Assembly (NCBI GenBank): GCA_023251335.1
Contig: JAHEZA010000195.1
Coordinates: 1-5,626 of the forward strand
Source of the DNA: Chitinophagaceae bacterium
GTDB lineage: Bacteria; Bacteroidota; Bacteroidia; Chitinophagales; Chitinophagaceae
Reading direction: 5' to 3'
Length of the DNA: 5,626 bases
Shown here: positions 5,379-5,626 of the stretch, piece after piece
Layout of the letters: each line of letters opens with the position of its first letter
Position numbering within the stretch: the first letter of the stretch is position 1
Translations under genes and position numbers: made by a program
The notes under the pieces: model-generated
The model's input: only the letters and a program-made list of their open reading frames with translations
Databases searched by the model: none
What the model was told of the DNA's origin: nothing

Positions 5379-5626
5379 TCATTCAGTGTTCAGCTTTGCG
5401 CGAAACGTATAATCTCCGAACGATTCATTAAAAGCTCTATTCTTTTTAAAATCTCCAAACAACCCGTCAAGTTCAGAAAGAATTTCTGTTTCATTCAGGC
5501 TTTCTTTATGTAATTTGTTTAGCCTGTAACCTTCATGGTCGCCGCCTAAATTGAGATTGTATTTGCCCGGCCCCGTTCCAATGAATCCAATTTCTGAAAC
5601 GGAAGAACGACCGCAACCATTGGGGC
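5379..5626 (-). CDS. cysI: Sulfite (or nitrite) reductase hemoprotein, C-terminal end (5' part outside window)
   Basis: The last 81 residues are visible, in frame from 5624 to the TGA at 5381-5379. They begin PNGCGRSSVSEIGFIGTGPG, and the two bases at the window edge (GC) fit the preceding Cys of the family motif CPNGCGR. Those cysteines bind the [4Fe-4S] cluster bridged to siroheme in assimilatory sulfite and nitrite reductases. KYNLNLGGDHEGYRLNKL and the ending FGDYTFRAKLN match the C-terminal domain of the hemoprotein. It would reduce sulfite to sulfide in the cytoplasm. The next gene, on the same strand, encodes a siroheme-making domain, which favours sulfite assimilation. From this fragment alone, a ferredoxin-dependent sulfite reductase or a nitrite reductase cannot be excluded. 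Confidence 0.88.
   Translation of the reverse strand, partial: PNGCGRSSVSEIGFIGTGPGKYNLNLGGDHEGYRLNKLHKESLNETEILSELDGLFGDFKKNRAFNESFGDYTFRAKLNTE

Noticed and set aside
4976..5431. 151-codon plus-strand ORF, and other plus-strand ORFs between 3808 and 5513
   Set aside because: They are antisense to the siroheme/transporter fusion and the end of the reductase, both of which match known families throughout.

Overview
The window looks like Bacteroidota chromosome, probably from the Chitinophagaceae or a relative. The evidence is moderately low GC, start codons without Shine-Dalgarno sequences, a promoter of the Bacteroidota type (TTTG, 21 bp, TAnnTTTG), and a TonB-dependent receptor with the N-terminal carboxypeptidase-regulatory-like domain typical of this phylum. 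The taxon is inferred from these features and was not searched.

Layout, left to right. Positions 1-429 (+) hold the C-terminal part of methionyl-tRNA formyltransferase, cut by the window edge. A 252-base AT-rich gap with at most one doubtful tiny ORF separates it from a convergent tRNA-Cys (682-752, -). A hairpin at 759-795 separates the tRNA from a complete TonB-dependent outer-membrane receptor (865-3411, -). Upstream of the receptor is a 393-base non-genic stretch (3412-3804). Next comes a gene fusing a siroheme-synthase-type dehydrogenase/ferrochelatase domain to a TauE/SafE-type membrane transporter (3805-5322, -). Last is the C-terminal end of a sulfite/nitrite reductase hemoprotein (5379-5626, -), running off the right edge.

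The reductase and the fusion are 23 to 56 bases apart, depending on the start codon, and look like one assimilatory sulfur operon. The reductase reduces sulfite using siroheme, the N-terminal half of the fusion makes siroheme, and the C-terminal half belongs to a family of sulfite/sulfonate/sulfur-anion transporters.

The most interesting part is the 393-base gap. On the minus strand it carries a good promoter whose -33 element lies inside an imperfect 15-bp palindrome. About 16 bases past the -7 box begins a 23-codon ORF with two adjacent Cys codons (MRCCHRI at its end). These codons sit at the apex of a hairpin that is enclosed by a second, longer-range pairing. Further down the leader is a perfect 13-bp tandem duplication inside a long hairpin, and then the receptor start. 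This arrangement suggests a cysteine-sensing leader peptide controlling a TonB-dependent receptor, which would place the receptor in the sulfur regulon, perhaps for uptake of an organosulfur compound. The promoter, ORF and hairpins can be read from the sequence. The regulatory mechanism and the substrate are inference.
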